The notes beneath the pieces were generated by a model. That model was not told the origin of the DNA. It did no database searches and saw nothing but the letters and a program-made list of their open reading frames with translations. DNA of 7,851 nucleotides from assembly GCA_003139735.1 (NCBI GenBank), contig PLGA01000112.1:23142-30992 (forward strand), read 5' to 3'. Made by a program: the position numbers and the translations under genes. This DNA is from Bryobacterales bacterium (GTDB taxonomy: Bacteria; Acidobacteriota; Terriglobia; Bryobacterales; Bryobacteraceae). This document shows positions 1 through 6,588 of the stretch, piece after piece. Every line of letters begins with the position of its first letter. The stretch's first letter is position 1.

Positions 1-54
1 CTCACTTCTGCGTCGCACACCCGGGAACCGCCGTACTCTTCCCCCCGTCTGACC

Positions 55-67
55 GATAATGGAGGCG
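55..67 (+). promoter_or_regulatory. Putative -10 box of a leaderless promoter
   Basis: GATAAT at 55-60 matches the bacterial -10 consensus at 5 of 6 bases. It ends 7 bases before the ATG at 68, so transcription would begin at or next to that start codon. No good -35 is visible around 32-37. A GGAGG lies at 61-65 but is only 2 bases from ATG 68, too close to act as a normal ribosome site. The same GATAATGG string recurs upstream of the ClC gene at 3163-3170. Confidence 0.4.
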
Positions 68-838
68 ATGGCCTCTCAAACCGTTTGTCCGAAGTGCGGC
101 GGCGCGGGCTGGACGATCGTCGAGCGCGCCAATATCTCCGGGGCCGAGCCTTGCGCTTGCCGCGCCGCGGGTTATGCTTCGCGCCTGGAAGAGCACGCCC
201 AGATTCCCCCGCTCTATCGCAATTCTTCCTTCGATAACTTCGAGGCGCCTCCCGGCGAGTTCGACCCCGGCGCGACCGAGCTCCGGCGCGTGGTGAACGC
301 GGTGAGGAGCTATGCCGACGAATTTCCGTTGGGGCCCCGGCCCGGTTTGCTGCTCGTGGGCGAAACCGGAACCGGCAAGACGCACTTGGCCGTGGCAGCC
401 CTCCGCCGGATTATCGCCAAGGGCTTCGAGGGCCTCTATTGCAATTATCAGACCCTGCTCAACAGCATCAAGGCGGGCTACGATCCCGTTTCCAATTCCT
501 CCGACCGCGAAGCCTACCGTACGGCGCTCGAAAGCCAGGTGCTGCTGCTCGACGACCTGGGCGCGCACCGCGTGACCGACTGGGTGGAGGACACCATCAA
601 CTCCATCATCACCTACCGCTGCGATAACCGGAAGCCGCTGATCGCCACTACGAACCTGCCCGATCCGGACGCGGGAAGCGCCCTTACGCAGCGCTCGGCG
701 CTCGACAAGCCGGAATACCGCCGCACCCTCTCGGACCACATCGGCAGCCGGGCGCGGTCGCGCCTGTTCGAAATGTGCACCGTGGTCAAAATGCCGTGGA
801 TTCCCGACTACCGCGTGCGAAAGGCGAAGAAGCCCTGA
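68..838 (+). CDS. DnaC/IstB-like AAA+ ATPase (putative replicative helicase loader)
   Basis: This 256-residue protein resembles the DnaC/DnaI helicase loaders, cytoplasmic AAA+ ATPases that place the DnaB helicase on DNA. The N-terminus has a probable zinc site: CPKC at residues 7-10 followed by a C-x-C near residues 29-31. The ATPase core follows: Walker A GETGTGKT (about 98-105), Walker B LLLDDLG (about 159-165), a sensor-1 segment ending IATTNLP (about 192-198) and the arginine-finger segment GSRARSRL (about 226-233). All key residues look intact. An in-frame ATG at 59 is possible, but it overlaps the likely -10 box, so I chose 68. The stop TGA shares bases with the next ATG (TGATG at 836-840), which suggests translational coupling. 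IstB, the partner of IS21 transposase, belongs to the same superfamily, but no istA or inverted repeats are present and the cysteine-rich N-terminus favours a chromosomal loader. Whether it is the main loader or a paralogue cannot be told here. Confidence 0.85.
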   Translation: MASQTVCPKCGGAGWTIVERANISGAEPCACRAAGYASRLEEHAQIPPLYRNSSFDNFEAPPGEFDPGATELRRVVNAVRSYADEFPLGPRPGLLLVGETGTGKTHLAVAALRRIIAKGFEGLYCNYQTLLNSIKAGYDPVSNSSDREAYRTALESQVLLLDDLGAHRVTDWVEDTINSIITYRCDNRKPLIATTNLPDPDAGSALTQRSALDKPEYRRTLSDHIGSRARSRLFEMCTVVKMPWIPDYRVRKAKKP

Positions 839-3123
839 TGCGTCGGCTGGCTCTGCTGTTGGCGTTGACGGCCGCGGGAGCCATGCCGCCCGCGGACCCG
901 CCCGCGCCGGCGCCGTTCGTGCAGGCGGTCGAGTTTCCCTATTATCTCTACCCGGCCAACCTGTGGGAGCGCGAGCTGGTGTGGCTCAAGAACATCGGCG
1001 TACGGACCGTCGAGTTCTCGATTCCCTGGAACTGGCACCAACTCCGGCCCGGCGAGTTTGATTTTACCGGGCGCACCAGCCCGCGCCGCGACCTGGCGGG
1101 ATTTCTCAAGCTGCTGCGGCGGTCTGGGTTGCGCGCGTGGGTGCGTCCGTACGGGCCGGTTCCGGGCTGGCTCAATGGCGGATTGCCGGCGGGAGCGACT
1201 GCGGGCGGCGCTGCCCAGCGCCAGTGGATCGAGGAGATCGGACGCCTGCTGGGACCGCAGACGGTCAAGCATGGCGGTCCAGTGGCTTATGTCGAAGGGC
1301 GTGGCCCGGGCGGCGCGTTCGCGGTGGATGCGCCCGCGCCGCCGGGACCCATCGAGGTGGTTTCCGCCAACGACCCGGCGGCCCTGGTACGCAGCCGCGA
1401 GGCCATCGCGGGAGCGCGCGGCGCACTGCTGTGGCGGGATGTGGAAGACGCCATCTATCCGGCGGGTTGGGCGGCTAACCCCGCCACGCTGGTGCGCAAG
1501 GGCGCCGTGGGCCTGTCGGGCGACGAACGCGTTTCCGTGGGACCACTGCGGCGCGGCGCCGCGCTGTTGCGGAACTGGGCGCCGTCGATTTCGCGGATGC
1601 ATGCCGTCGCGATGCCCAAACCGGCCGACGGCAAGCTGCCCGATGGCGTCCACGCGGTGGAGCTGGTTTCGCCCGCCACCTCCGCGGTCTCCATCTCCAA
1701 CACCGGCAAACAGCCGTTCCACGACGATCTGCGCGTGGCGATGCCGGGGACCAACCGGACTCTGATCGTTCCCGGAGTCTCCGTGCCGCCGGGCGAATCG
1801 CTGTGGCTGCCGTTGGCCGCCTCTCTGGGGGCAGATGGCCTGTGCGGCGAGTGCTCGAACTTCGCACCGGATGAGAGGATCGTCTATGCTACCGAGGAAC
1901 TCCTCTCGGTGGAGTTCGAAAACGGGATTCTCGCCATGGAATTCGCGGCCCCGGAAGAAGGCGCAGTAATCCTGCAACTGGCCCGCGAGCCGGTGGGACC
2001 GTTGCTCGCGGCGGGCAAGCCCGCCAAATTCGATTGGGACGATAAGGCGCAGCGCGCGCGTCTGCACATACCGGCGAACCCGGAGCCCGGCAACCGCGTG
2101 CGCATCGGGATCGCCATGGAGGCGCCCGAAACCGCCGCATTCTTCAACGAGGCCCGCCGGCTGCTGATCGGCCGCTCAAACATGGTCGCCACGGAATACT
2201 CATCGCCCGAAGTGGCGGCGCGGTCGCGTCTGCGTCTGCCCGAGGGCTTCACGGCCACCGCGTCGGTCAAGTCCCCAAATGAAATCGGCTACCAGGTCGC
2301 GGTTCCCGACGATGCCCTCCACGGCGATTACGCCGATCTGGCGCTGGAGGCCGATGGCTTGCTCATGGGCCGCGCGCACCTGCAACTCTTCCGGCCCGCC
2401 AGCATCCGGCTCTCCCAGGCCATGGCGCTCCACTTCGGCCAGCAGACCGAGTTGACGCCGGAGCCGCCCACGGCGCCGATCGATCCCAAAGGCGCCAGCC
2501 TCGAGATTGTGATCCGCAACAATTCCACGGAGATTCAGACCTACAATCTGGAGGCATCCGGCGCCGGGCTGGACATTTTGCCTGCCAAGACGGAAATCAC
2601 GGTGGGCGCGATGGACGAGCGCCCGGTCCCGTATCGCATCTTCGGCCAGGGTGACGTGGCCGGGCTGCGCGACTGGCGTTTGCGAGTGAGCGGAGGGACG
2701 GATGCCGATATGCCCATGCGGGTTGTGGCGCTGCCGCGCGACCGCACCGTGGCGTGGACGGCCGATTTAGATGGCGACGGCTCGCCGGACTGGGTGCTGG
2801 AATCGCGCCGGGCGCGGGCGGTGTTCTCGTCGCGGGATGGCGGGCGCTGGGTGGAGTTTACCGCCAAGGATTCCAACACGAATTTCCTGCCTGAGCAGGG
2901 GCTGTTCGCCGCGGCCGGGGCCGTGGAGGTGGAAGCCGCCGGCGACGGCCTGGTGTTCTCCAGCAGAACCTGGAAGCGGACGGTACGGCTGGTGGATGGC
3001 GCGCTACGGGTAGAGCAGACTTCGCCGCTGCCGCCCGACCAGCTTGCGCCGGAGAAACGCGGGGGATCCAGTTTGTCTATCGAACGCACGTCCGCTTCAT
3101 GCGTGACTTACACCATCCGGTAA
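838..3123 (+). CDS. Secreted GH35-like (beta-galactosidase-type) protein, probably catalytically inactive
   Basis: This 761-residue protein starts at the ATG overlapping the preceding stop. An upstream in-frame ATG at 775 would bury the signal peptide. Residues 1-15 form a Sec signal peptide (RR, leucine-rich core, AGA before M16). Residues about 30-160 follow the GH35 barrel N-terminus: NLWERELVWLKNIGVRTVEF, then PWNWH (63-67), PGEFDFTG (71-78), GGLP (114-117) and GGPV (146-149). Family hallmarks are altered: the usual PWNxHE reads PWNWHQ, the AEW before GGLP is missing, and the acid/base ENE motif after GGP is absent (YVEGRGPG instead). The rest of the barrel seems compressed before GALLWRDVED (196-204). 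Residues about 260-640 are beta-rich and unassigned. DLDGDGSPDW (643-652) looks like a calcium-binding loop and precedes a C-terminal beta domain reminiscent of the sandwich domains of other glycosidases. The protein may bind polysaccharide rather than cleave it. Function is inferred; the coding call is firm. Confidence 0.8.
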   Translation: MRRLALLLALTAAGAMPPADPPAPAPFVQAVEFPYYLYPANLWERELVWLKNIGVRTVEFSIPWNWHQLRPGEFDFTGRTSPRRDLAGFLKLLRRSGLRAWVRPYGPVPGWLNGGLPAGATAGGAAQRQWIEEIGRLLGPQTVKHGGPVAYVEGRGPGGAFAVDAPAPPGPIEVVSANDPAALVRSREAIAGARGALLWRDVEDAIYPAGWAANPATLVRKGAVGLSGDERVSVGPLRRGAALLRNWAPSISRMHAVAMPKPADGKLPDGVHAVELVSPATSAVSISNTGKQPFHDDLRVAMPGTNRTLIVPGVSVPPGESLWLPLAASLGADGLCGECSNFAPDERIVYATEELLSVEFENGILAMEFAAPEEGAVILQLAREPVGPLLAAGKPAKFDWDDKAQRARLHIPANPEPGNRVRIGIAMEAPETAAFFNEARRLLIGRSNMVATEYSSPEVAARSRLRLPEGFTATASVKSPNEIGYQVAVPDDALHGDYADLALEADGLLMGRAHLQLFRPASIRLSQAMALHFGQQTELTPEPPTAPIDPKGASLEIVIRNNSTEIQTYNLEASGAGLDILPAKTEITVGAMDERPVPYRIFGQGDVAGLRDWRLRVSGGTDADMPMRVVALPRDRTVAWTADLDGDGSPDWVLESRRARAVFSSRDGGRWVEFTAKDSNTNFLPEQGLFAAAGAVEVEAAGDGLVFSSRTWKRTVRLVDGALRVEQTSPLPPDQLAPEKRGGSSLSIERTSASCVTYTIR

Positions 3124-3153
3124 GCCAAGCGCACGATTGGTCTGGGCGACCCG

Positions 3154-3168
3154 CGCCTAGGCGATAAT
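3154..3168 (+). promoter_or_regulatory. Putative -10 box abutting a 10-base palindrome, upstream of the ClC gene
   Basis: CGCCTAGGCG at 3154-3163 is a perfect 10-base palindrome. Its last G is also the first base of GATAAT (3163-3168), a 5-of-6 match to the -10 consensus. Transcription would start near 3175 and give a leader of about 33 bases. TTGGTC at 3137-3142 resembles a -35 but lies 20 bases from the -10 box, which is long. The palindrome sits where a repressor or spacer-binding regulator could act. This is inference from position alone. Confidence 0.35.
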
Positions 3169-3181
3169 GGGTTCGGGATTC

Positions 3182-3215
3182 GGAGACCCCAATGCACCCG
3201 CAAGACCATGGATAA
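3182..3215 (+). promoter_or_regulatory. Shine-Dalgarno plus seven-codon mini-ORF overlapping the ClC start
   Basis: GGAG at 3182-3185 lies 6 bases before ATG 3192, which is ideal spacing. It is 22 bases before the ClC ATG at 3208, which is too far. ATG 3192 opens a reading frame for MHPQDHG that stops at TAA 3213-3215, so start and stop overlap as ATGGATAA. The ClC start has no good ribosome site of its own. Ribosomes finishing the mini-ORF could reinitiate on ClC. The arrangement is visible in the sequence; translation of the mini-ORF is unproven. Confidence 0.3.
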
Positions 3216-4980
3216 CGGCGAACAGCCATCCTGGCTTTCCAGGCTCGCGGGGAGCCTGGAAAGACTTCGACAGCGCGAAGACCAGATGACGCTCGTCCTG
3301 AGCGTGGTGATCGGCGCATTGGTCAGCCTGGTGGTGGTGGCGTTTATCCTTCTCACCGGACGGCTGGCGGCCCGCATGTATCCTCCCGGAGGATCGGGCT
3401 GGCGGCGGATTCTGGTTCCCACGCTCGGGTCGCTCGGAACGGGCTATCTGCTGTGGCGTTATTTTCCGTTCGCGCGGGGCAGCGGAATCCCGCAAACCAA
3501 GTATGCTCTGTTCATCCACGACGGGCGCATCCGGTTTCGCACCGTGTTCGGGAAGTTCTTCTGCTGCTCCGCCTCGCTGGCCAGCGGCATTGCGCTGGGG
3601 CGCGAGGGTCCGTCCGTGCAGGTGGGCGCGGGAATCGCTTCGGTGGTCGCGAGGAATCTGGGCCTCGAAACCAAACAGGTGAAGGCGCTCGTGTCGGCGG
3701 CCTGCGCCGCGGCGCTGGCGGCGGCGTTCAATACGCCCATTGCGGCGGTCTTGTTCACGCTCGAAGAAATCATGGGCGACTTGCACGCGGAGGTGTTGGG
3801 ATCGGTCGTGCTGAGCTCGGTCACGTCCTGGGTGGTTCTGCACCTGGTCCTGGGCGACGAGCCGCTTTTCCATGTCCCGGCCTATCGGCTGGTGCATCCC
3901 GCGGAGTTCGGCGTTTACGCGGTGCTCGGCGTGGTTGGCGGGCTGGGGTCGGTGTGCTTCGTCAAGCTTCTGTTGGGTCTACGCGCCTGGTTCATGCGCC
4001 TGCCAAAGTCGACGGTCTGGGTCCAGCCGGCCGTGGGCGGTCTGGCGGTCGGGCTGATGGGTTACTTCGTGCCCGAGGTATTAGGAGTCGGCTACAACCA
4101 GGTGGAAAAGGTGCTGAATGGCGACATCGTTCTGCAACTGGTGGTGCTGTTGGCCGTGCTCAAGATCGTCGCCACCGCGGTCTGTTACGGCTCCGGAAAC
4201 GCGGGCGGCATCTTTGGCCCGAGCCTGTTCATGGGCTCAATGATGGGCGCGGCGGTGGGAGGCGTCGCCCATACGCTGTTCCCCAATTACACGGCCGGTC
4301 CCGGCGCGTACGCGCTGGTAGGTATGGGAACCGCGTTCGCGGGAATCGTGCGCACGCCGCTGACGTCGGTGATCATGATTTTCGAGATGACGCGCGACTA
4401 CACCATCATCGTTCCGTTGATGATCTCCAACATGATCGCGTTTTTCATTTCGTACAAGCTGCAGAAGGAGCCGATCTACGAGGCGCTGGCCCATCAGGAC
4501 GGAGTACACCTGCCTACCCATCATTCCCGTTCCGAATCCGAGCGGCTCCAGGTGAGCCAGGCCATGCGTTCCGCGCCGGTGGTCTTATCCCCGGACATGC
4601 GAATTGGGCCGGCCCTCCATAAAGTGGAGGACGGCGCTTTCGACGCGTGGCCCGTAGTCGGCGCGGGTGGGTTATGGGGGATGATCCGGACAAACGATCT
4701 CGAGCAGGCCGCGGAGGACGGAGCGTCGAATAAGAAGATCGCGGAGATTCTCGATCACCGTCCCCCCACCGGCCATCCCAGCGCCGAGGAGTTCCCTCAC
4801 GTTCATCTGGACAACAGCCTGAGCTTGGCGCTGCAAAGGATGGGCGCCATCCGGCTCAATGTCCTTCCCGTAGTCAGCCGTGAGAACTTGCGCCAGTTGA
4901 TCGGGATCGTCGCCCTGAACGATGTCCTGAGCGCCTACGGCGTGGCCAAGGCCGCCGGCGAACCGGAGCGGCGCCGGTAA
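3208..4980 (+). CDS. ClC-family chloride channel / H+-Cl- antiporter with C-terminal CBS pair
   Basis: This 590-residue inner-membrane protein carries the ClC signature motifs: GSGIP (91-95, chloride-coordinating serine 92), GREGP (131-135, external gating glutamate E133), the pore motif GGIFGP (333-338), and KEPIY with Y424 at the place of the second chloride-coordinating tyrosine. The internal proton-pathway glutamate of E. coli ClC-ec1 (E203) appears matched by the second E of TLEE (E187). Keeping both glutamates predicts a 2 Cl-/1 H+ exchanger rather than a passive channel. GREGP with GSGIP also argues against the fluoride-specific CLC-F branch. Residues about 28-420 are hydrophobic membrane helices. 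Residues about 448-500 and 525-580 look like two CBS domains, a cytoplasmic module that often binds adenine nucleotides. The start at 3208 gives a short charged N-terminus; no other in-frame ATG lies nearby upstream. The stop TAA overlaps the next ATG (TAATG), so the TPR gene is probably co-translated. Likely roles are chloride balance or acid response. Confidence 0.93.
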   Translation: MDNGEQPSWLSRLAGSLERLRQREDQMTLVLSVVIGALVSLVVVAFILLTGRLAARMYPPGGSGWRRILVPTLGSLGTGYLLWRYFPFARGSGIPQTKYALFIHDGRIRFRTVFGKFFCCSASLASGIALGREGPSVQVGAGIASVVARNLGLETKQVKALVSAACAAALAAAFNTPIAAVLFTLEEIMGDLHAEVLGSVVLSSVTSWVVLHLVLGDEPLFHVPAYRLVHPAEFGVYAVLGVVGGLGSVCFVKLLLGLRAWFMRLPKSTVWVQPAVGGLAVGLMGYFVPEVLGVGYNQVEKVLNGDIVLQLVVLLAVLKIVATAVCYGSGNAGGIFGPSLFMGSMMGAAVGGVAHTLFPNYTAGPGAYALVGMGTAFAGIVRTPLTSVIMIFEMTRDYTIIVPLMISNMIAFFISYKLQKEPIYEALAHQDGVHLPTHHSRSESERLQVSQAMRSAPVVLSPDMRIGPALHKVEDGAFDAWPVVGAGGLWGMIRTNDLEQAAEDGASNKKIAEILDHRPPTGHPSAEEFPHVHLDNSLSLALQRMGAIRLNVLPVVSRENLRQLIGIVALNDVLSAYGVAKAAGEPERRR

Positions 4981-6083
4981 TGGCCGCACCATCCCCAGCC
5001 CGGTCTTTCTTGGCAACCCTGAGCCTGGTGTTCCTTGCCATCGCGGCCATTTTCGCGGCCGATATGTTTCTGGCGGGGTTGGAGCGGAAGGAAAGCCGCA
5101 TCGAGGCGGCGCGTTTGTTCAGGCAGGGACAGACCGCGATTGCGCGCGGGGAGAACGTGGAGGCCATCGAGCGGATCAACGACGCAACCTCGTTCGAGCG
5201 CGGCAATCGCGACTACCGGCGGACGCTTGCGCAGGCGCAACTGGCGGCTGGAAAGACCGGCGACGCGGAAGCGACGCTGACGGACCTGCTGCAAACCGAC
5301 TCCACCGATGGTCTCGCCAGTTTGACGATGGCCCGCGTGCTGGTGAAAGAGGGCCGGTTCCGGGAAGCCGTCTCGTATTATCACCGCGCGGTTTACGGGC
5401 AATGGAGCCAGGATGCGGCGGCCAACCAGCTCCGCGCACGGTTCGAGTTGATCGATCTGCTGGCCCATCGCGACTCCAAGGAAGAGCTGCTCGCCGAGTT
5501 GCTCCCGATCGAGGATCAGCCGCCACGGGATTGGAAGATGCGGGCGCGCCTGGGCCAATTGTTCCTTCAGGAGGGATCTCCAGCCCGCGCCGCCGCCCTG
5601 TTTCGCGGCGTCCTGCACGATGCGCCGGCCAACGCGGACGCCTATGCCGGGCTGGGCGAAGCGGAGTTCGCGCAAAGCCAGTATCGCTCGGCGCAGCGGG
5701 ATTTCCAAACCGCGTTGCGCCTGGAGCCCGATAACCAGACCGCCCGGAAGAACCTCGACCTTGCGAACGAGCTGCTGACGCTCGATCCCACCTTGCGGGG
5801 TCTCGGTCAGGAGGAGCGCTTCCGCCGGAGCGTGAAGCTGGTCGAGCTTACGGGAGCCGAAGCCGGTCAATGCGCCGGGGGTAATCCGGCGCCGGATTTG
5901 CAAGCGCTCCTGGACACGGCCGAGGAGGCCGTCAACCCTCGTGTGAGCGCCGCCCGCCAAAGCGACGCCGCCGAGTCCAATCTGGATCTTGCCGAACAGC
6001 TCTGGGCGGCCCGCAAGGAATGCAAGCCCCCGCCGCCCGCGGATAGCCCGCTGGCATTGGTCATGGCGAGGATCGCCCAGTAG
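4980..6083 (+). CDS. Membrane-anchored TPR-repeat protein
   Basis: This 367-residue protein starts on the ATG that shares its A with the ClC stop codon, so its translation probably depends on ClC. Residues about 10-33 form one hydrophobic helix after a short positive N-terminus, which suggests a signal anchor with the remainder outside the cytoplasm; an uncleaved or cleaved signal is also possible. Residues about 42-140 hold helical pairs of TPR style, for example ARLFRQGQTAIARGENVEAI and LASLTMARVLVKEGRFREAV. A second TPR block spans about 185-265, including NADAYAGLGEAEFAQSQYRS and a run ending LRLEPDNQTARKNL. The last 100 residues lack clear repeats and contain two cysteines (about 298 and 348) that could form a disulfide if the domain is periplasmic. 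TPRs mediate protein-protein contacts; no enzyme motif is visible. The coupling suggests a role linked to the ClC transporter or just a shared operon. The partner is unknown. Confidence 0.85.
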   Translation: MAAPSPARSFLATLSLVFLAIAAIFAADMFLAGLERKESRIEAARLFRQGQTAIARGENVEAIERINDATSFERGNRDYRRTLAQAQLAAGKTGDAEATLTDLLQTDSTDGLASLTMARVLVKEGRFREAVSYYHRAVYGQWSQDAAANQLRARFELIDLLAHRDSKEELLAELLPIEDQPPRDWKMRARLGQLFLQEGSPARAAALFRGVLHDAPANADAYAGLGEAEFAQSQYRSAQRDFQTALRLEPDNQTARKNLDLANELLTLDPTLRGLGQEERFRRSVKLVELTGAEAGQCAGGNPAPDLQALLDTAEEAVNPRVSAARQSDAAESNLDLAEQLWAARKECKPPPPADSPLALVMARIAQ

Positions 6084-6103
6084 GGTCCGAGTGGTGAGGC
6101 AGG

Positions 6104-6478
6104 CTATTTCCTGGTCGCGTCCTTCGGCTCCGCAGCCGGCTTTCCGTACGAATCGGGGAAGTGAACCGTCAGCTTCCCATTGACCCAGACGAGTCTCGGC
6201 GCCTCGCCGAGGCAATCTACCGGATCGCAAAGGGTGATTACACGGAAGATCCCCGCCGCGTCGGAAGCACCCCCCAGGAATGGCTCGTCCAAATCGCGAG
6301 GCGTCGGCGAGGCCACCAGTTCAACCTTGCGCGGTTGCGAAGCCGCAGCCACCGCGGACACCGCGGGAGAGGCGGGTGGAGTTTGGGAAGGGCCCCCCGC
6401 AGTTGACTGATTGCTCCCCGACTGCGCGTCCAGCGCAGCAGCGGCCAGCACTACAAGCAGCAGACCATAGCGAGGCAT
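6104..6478 (-). CDS. Small secreted hypothetical protein
   Basis: This 124-residue protein is read on the minus strand and I do not recognise its family. Residues 1-18 form a signal peptide (MPRYGLLLVVLAAAALDA) with likely cleavage before Q19. A low-complexity Ser/Ala/Pro/Gly linker follows to about residue 48, then a compact C-terminal part of about 75 residues. That part holds FRVITLCDPVDCLG, whose two cysteines are four apart and could form a disulfide or bind metal, and a probable beta hairpin RLVWVNGKLTVHF. A strong ribosome site AAGGAGG (plus-strand 6483-6489) lies 4 bases before the ATG and a good -10 box lies further upstream, which supports a real gene over the competing plus-strand frames. 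It converges on the TPR gene with only 20 bases between the two stops and diverges from the gene at 6589. No function can be assigned. Confidence 0.65.
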   Translation of the reverse strand: MPRYGLLLVVLAAAALDAQSGSNQSTAGGPSQTPPASPAVSAVAAASQPRKVELVASPTPRDLDEPFLGGASDAAGIFRVITLCDPVDCLGEAPRLVWVNGKLTVHFPDSYGKPAAEPKDATRK

Positions 6479-6482
6479 GAAA

Positions 6483-6527
6483 CCTCCTTGTCCGGTAACA
6501 TCATAGCACCAAAGGGCTGCTTGTGAT
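6483..6527 (-). promoter_or_regulatory. Promoter and ribosome site of the minus-strand gene
   Basis: On the minus strand, TATGAT (6505 down to 6500) matches the -10 consensus at 5 of 6 bases. ATCACA (6527 down to 6522), 16 bases upstream, matches the -35 consensus at 4 of 6. Transcription would start near 6493 and leave a leader of about 15 bases containing AAGGAGG (6489 down to 6483). The parts fit together and support expression of the small secreted protein. The region is shared with the leader of the divergent gene at 6589, so the two may be co-regulated. Confidence 0.5.
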
Positions 6528-6534
6528 AGACTGA

Positions 6535-6582
6535 CCTGGAACTGGGAACCAGGATCGAAATCCCGGTTCAGACTAACGGAGG
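6535..6582 (+). promoter_or_regulatory. 5' leader with two overlapping hairpins and ribosome site
   Basis: The leader can form two mutually exclusive hairpins. One pairs CCTGG (6535-6539) with CCAGG (6549-6553). The other pairs GAACTGGGA (6539-6547) with TCCCGGTTC (6561-6569): nine pairs including one G-U, with a 13-base loop. GGAGG at 6578-6582 then lies 6 bases before ATG 6589. The upstream promoter is unclear; GATAGA (6525-6530) is only a weak -10 candidate. The longer hairpin ends 8 bases before the ribosome site, so it could influence mRNA stability or ribosome access. No known riboswitch is recognised. Confidence 0.35.
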
Positions 6583-6588
6583 TTTTCG

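Noticed and set aside
2..739. Minus-strand open frame of 245 codons opposite the helicase-loader gene
   Set aside because: The plus strand encodes intact Walker A, Walker B and arginine-finger motifs; the minus frame is a shadow.
775..837. Upstream start extending the GH35-like protein by 21 residues
   Set aside because: It would place a charged, non-hydrophobic stretch in front of the signal peptide; ATG 838 in the TGATG overlap fits better.
68..838. IstB of an IS21-type insertion sequence
   Set aside because: There is no istA transposase upstream within view, no terminal inverted repeats were seen, and the zinc-binding N-terminus is typical of chromosomal DnaC-like loaders. Only 67 upstream bases are visible, so this is not fully excluded.
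808..2067. Long minus-strand open frame of 419 codons opposite the GH35-like gene
   Set aside because: Its translation is arginine- and glycine-rich with no domain or signal, as expected from the antisense of GC-rich coding DNA, while the plus-strand frame has a signal peptide and GH35 motifs.
3453..4622. Plus-strand 389-codon frame inside the ClC gene
   Set aside because: It is out of frame with an obvious ClC protein and rich in Arg and Gly without any motif.
6125..6143. Possible terminator after the TPR gene (CGGCT/AGCCG stem followed by GCTTT)
   Set aside because: The stem is only 5 pairs, the T-run is 3 bases, and it lies within the coding sequence of the minus-strand gene.
4935..6230. 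Minus-strand open frame of 431 codons opposite the TPR gene
   Set aside because: It lies across three better-supported genes and shows no recognisable motif. The TPR repeats and coupled start on the plus strand are convincing.
6161..6410. Short plus-strand frames over the small secreted minus-strand gene
   Set aside because: They lack a ribosome site or signal peptide, whereas the minus-strand gene has promoter, Shine-Dalgarno and signal peptide in proper order.
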